A stretch of 64,000 nt of DNA, taken from CAVZCK01 sp963798805. GTDB lineage: Bacteria > Pseudomonadota > Alphaproteobacteria > Rhizobiales > Rhodomicrobiaceae. Position 1 is the stretch's first letter, and the number at the start of each line of letters is the position of its first letter. Both the position numbers and the translations under genes were made by a program. The DNA lies in contig CAWCVC010000008.1 in NCBI GenBank assembly GCA_963798805.1, positions 1-64,000 of the forward strand. The letters run 5' to 3'. This document shows, piece by piece, positions 62,538 to 64,000 of this stretch. Below the pieces are notes generated by a model that saw only the letters and a list, made by a program, of their open reading frames with translations, did not search any database and had not been told where the DNA came from.

Positions 62538-63254
62538 ATGAACGGCACATTCGACATTGTAACTTTGCTTTTCCTGGTCATTGCGGTTGTGATTTTTCTT
62601 CGCCTTCGTAGCGTCCTCGGACGGCGGACGGGGAACGAACGGCCTCCTCGCTATGATCCCTATTCGACCCAGGATGCCAATAGCAAGCCGATCCGCGACA
62701 ATGTCGTGACGCTGCCGCGCGGCGAGCCACCGCGTTTGACAACGGAAATCGACGAAGATGCGTTCGCGAAAAGTTTGAAGGACGTGGCCCCGGAGGGCAG
62801 TGAGGTGGCCGACAAACTTCAAGCGCTCGCCAAAGTCGATCGTAGTTTCGATCCGAAGCACTTCATGCAAGGTGCCAAAGCGGCATATGAAATGATCGTC
62901 ACGGCCTTTGCCGAAGGCGATCGGAAGGCGCTCAAGCAGCTTCTGAGCCGCGAGGTGTTTGACAGCTTTTCCGCCGCGATCGGCGAACGCGAGCGGAGCG
63001 GCGAAACTGTCGACTTTAAATTTGTGGGTATCTCCAGCTCGGAAATCATTGACGCCGAGCTTGCCGGAAAAATGGCAAACATCACCATTAAATTCGTAAG
63101 CGATTTGATTACGGCGACGCGCAATCGCGAAGGTGCGGTGATCGACGGCGATCCGTCACAAATTCGCGATGTGACAGACATCTGGACCTTCTCGCGCGAT
63201 GTAACGTCCCGTGATCCGAACTGGCGGCTGGTGGCGACCAGCTCGGCGACTTAG
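62538..63254 (+). CDS. Tim44/TimA family membrane protein
   Basis: A 238-residue protein with an N-terminal membrane helix (FDIVTLLFLVIAVVIFLRLRSVL) and a C-terminal Tim44-like domain (about 85-235, FDPKHFMQGAKAAYEMIVTAF ... DIWTFSRDVTSRDPNWRLVA), the bacterial relative of the mitochondrial import-motor anchor. Such proteins are membrane-bound in alphaproteobacteria and have been proposed as ancestors of Tim44, but their bacterial role is not settled. It is divergent from fxsA and is followed by mltA after 28 bases; the same secB-fxsA-timA-mltA order occurs in other Hyphomicrobiales. Confidence 0.92.
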   Translation: MNGTFDIVTLLFLVIAVVIFLRLRSVLGRRTGNERPPRYDPYSTQDANSKPIRDNVVTLPRGEPPRLTTEIDEDAFAKSLKDVAPEGSEVADKLQALAKVDRSFDPKHFMQGAKAAYEMIVTAFAEGDRKALKQLLSREVFDSFSAAIGERERSGETVDFKFVGISSSEIIDAELAGKMANITIKFVSDLITATRNREGAVIDGDPSQIRDVTDIWTFSRDVTSRDPNWRLVATSSAT

Positions 63255-63282
63255 CGATCTTTTCGGGGGATTGAGCAGTCAA

Positions 63283-64000
63283 TGCGTGCGCTTCGATGCG
63301 CATTGGTGGTCACGGGGATCATGGCCGGCGCAAATCTTTGGCAGTGGCAATTCAGTGATGCCGAGGCCGGGCAGCGCTTGGCTTTGGACAAGACACCCGT
63401 CGAATATTCTCAGATAGAGGGCTGGGTCAAGGATGACCAAGCCGCGGCCTTTGCTACATTTTACAAGTCCTGCGGACGGCTGACGGAGCTTGCCGAAGCC
63501 GATGGGGCGGTCAAGGCCGTCTGCGATCTGGCGAAAATGCTGGGAGGCAAGCTTTCGCGAACCGACGCTCGGCGCTTCTTCGAAGCCAATTTCAAGCCAT
63601 ATCTGGTCAAACGCCCGACGACCGGCGCGTTGCTGACAGGCTATTTCGAGCCGGAGATCAAAGGATCGCTGAAGCCGGAGGGCAAATTCCAGATCCCGAT
63701 CTATTCGCTGCCGAACGACCTTGCCCTTATACGCAAAGCCTCTGAGCGGGGAAACCTATCGGCGGATCTGACTGCCGCGCGCATGACGCCGACTGGTCCG
63801 GTTCCCTATTATACGCGCAAGGAAATCGAGCAGGGAGCGTTGCGCGGCAAGGGCCTGGAAATCGCCTATCTGGCCGATCCCTACGAAACCTTCGTCATGC
63901 AAATTCAGGGCTCCGGTCTTATTCGCTTGCCGGGCGGCAAAGGCATCCGCATCGGTTTTGCCGGCAAGAACGGCCATCCCTATACCTCGATCGGCAAGAT
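63283..64000 (+). CDS. mltA: Membrane-bound lytic murein transglycosylase A (3' end outside window)
   Basis: Cleaves glycan strands of peptidoglycan with anhydro-sugar formation. About 239 codons are visible from the ATG at 63283 and the frame is still open at the window edge. The N-terminus has a short hydrophobic export segment (LRCALVVTGIMAGANL), and the MltA core is clear: LLTGYFEPEIKGS near 118, YTRKEIEQGALRGKGLEIAYLADPYE near 185 and MQIQGSGLIRLPGG near 207. The catalytic aspartate region lies beyond the window. Confidence 0.92.

Overview
The window is a 64 kb piece of alphaproteobacterial chromosome, almost certainly order Hyphomicrobiales (Rhizobiales). The evidence is gene order, not a database match: DUF4167-prmC-prfA-ptsP-lysC next to ubiG; mnmE-phosphatase-mnmG-rsmG-parA-parB facing holA-lptE-leuS; and hemE-hemJ-rho on one side of a putative oriC with a PPDK regulator-maf-aroE-coaE-dnaQ on the other, followed by secB, fxsA, a Tim44-like gene and mltA. 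A Rhizobiales-type intergenic palindrome and GGAAC-N16/17-CGTT (EcfG-type) promoters agree with this. The genus cannot be named. No tRNA, rRNA, CRISPR array, prophage or insertion sequence was found.

Layout. 0-7 kb: a cell-wall M23 peptidase (cut at the left edge), an endonuclease/exonuclease/phosphatase-fold protein, a tiny membrane protein, clpB and a MOSC protein. 7-14 kb: the translation/amino-acid cluster DUF4167, prmC, prfA, ptsP, lysC, all leftward. 14-25 kb: ubiG, DUF1178, a carbon-nitrogen hydrolase, grxC, secreted small proteins, argG, a zinc metallopeptidase, GNAT, VOC and thioredoxin-domain proteins. 25-36 kb: tRNA modification (mnmE, mnmG), rsmG, chromosome partitioning (parA, parB with three parS-like sites at 20.5, 26.5 and 29.2 kb), then convergent holA, a small membrane protein, lptE, leuS. 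36-50 kb: yggS, hisE, coaA, a DUF1236 exported protein, two transporters, a sugar/nucleoside kinase, nth, gpmA, dapB, a Pif1-like helicase and typA. 50-54 kb: a two-gene Aer-like chemoreceptor and a repeat protein with a histidine tract. 54-64 kb: rho, hemJ, hemE, putative oriC (about 57.04-57.44 kb), then maf, aroE, coaE, dnaQ, secB, fxsA, a Tim44-like gene and mltA (cut at the right edge).

Functionally this is an origin-proximal housekeeping region: replication start and segregation (oriC, parABS, holA, dnaQ), translation and tRNA modification, heme, aspartate-family amino acids, CoA and envelope functions. The accessory content is small. Three good matches to the general-stress-response promoter lie in front of an exported DUF1236 protein, a zinc-ribbon metallopeptidase and a secreted basic protein.

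The most striking observation is that four genes, including the normally essential hemE and coaE, each carry exactly one extra base, and that every one of these sites coincides with a GANTC motif, the target of the alphaproteobacterial CcrM methylase. This looks like a systematic sequencing or base-calling error at methylated sites rather than real gene decay.
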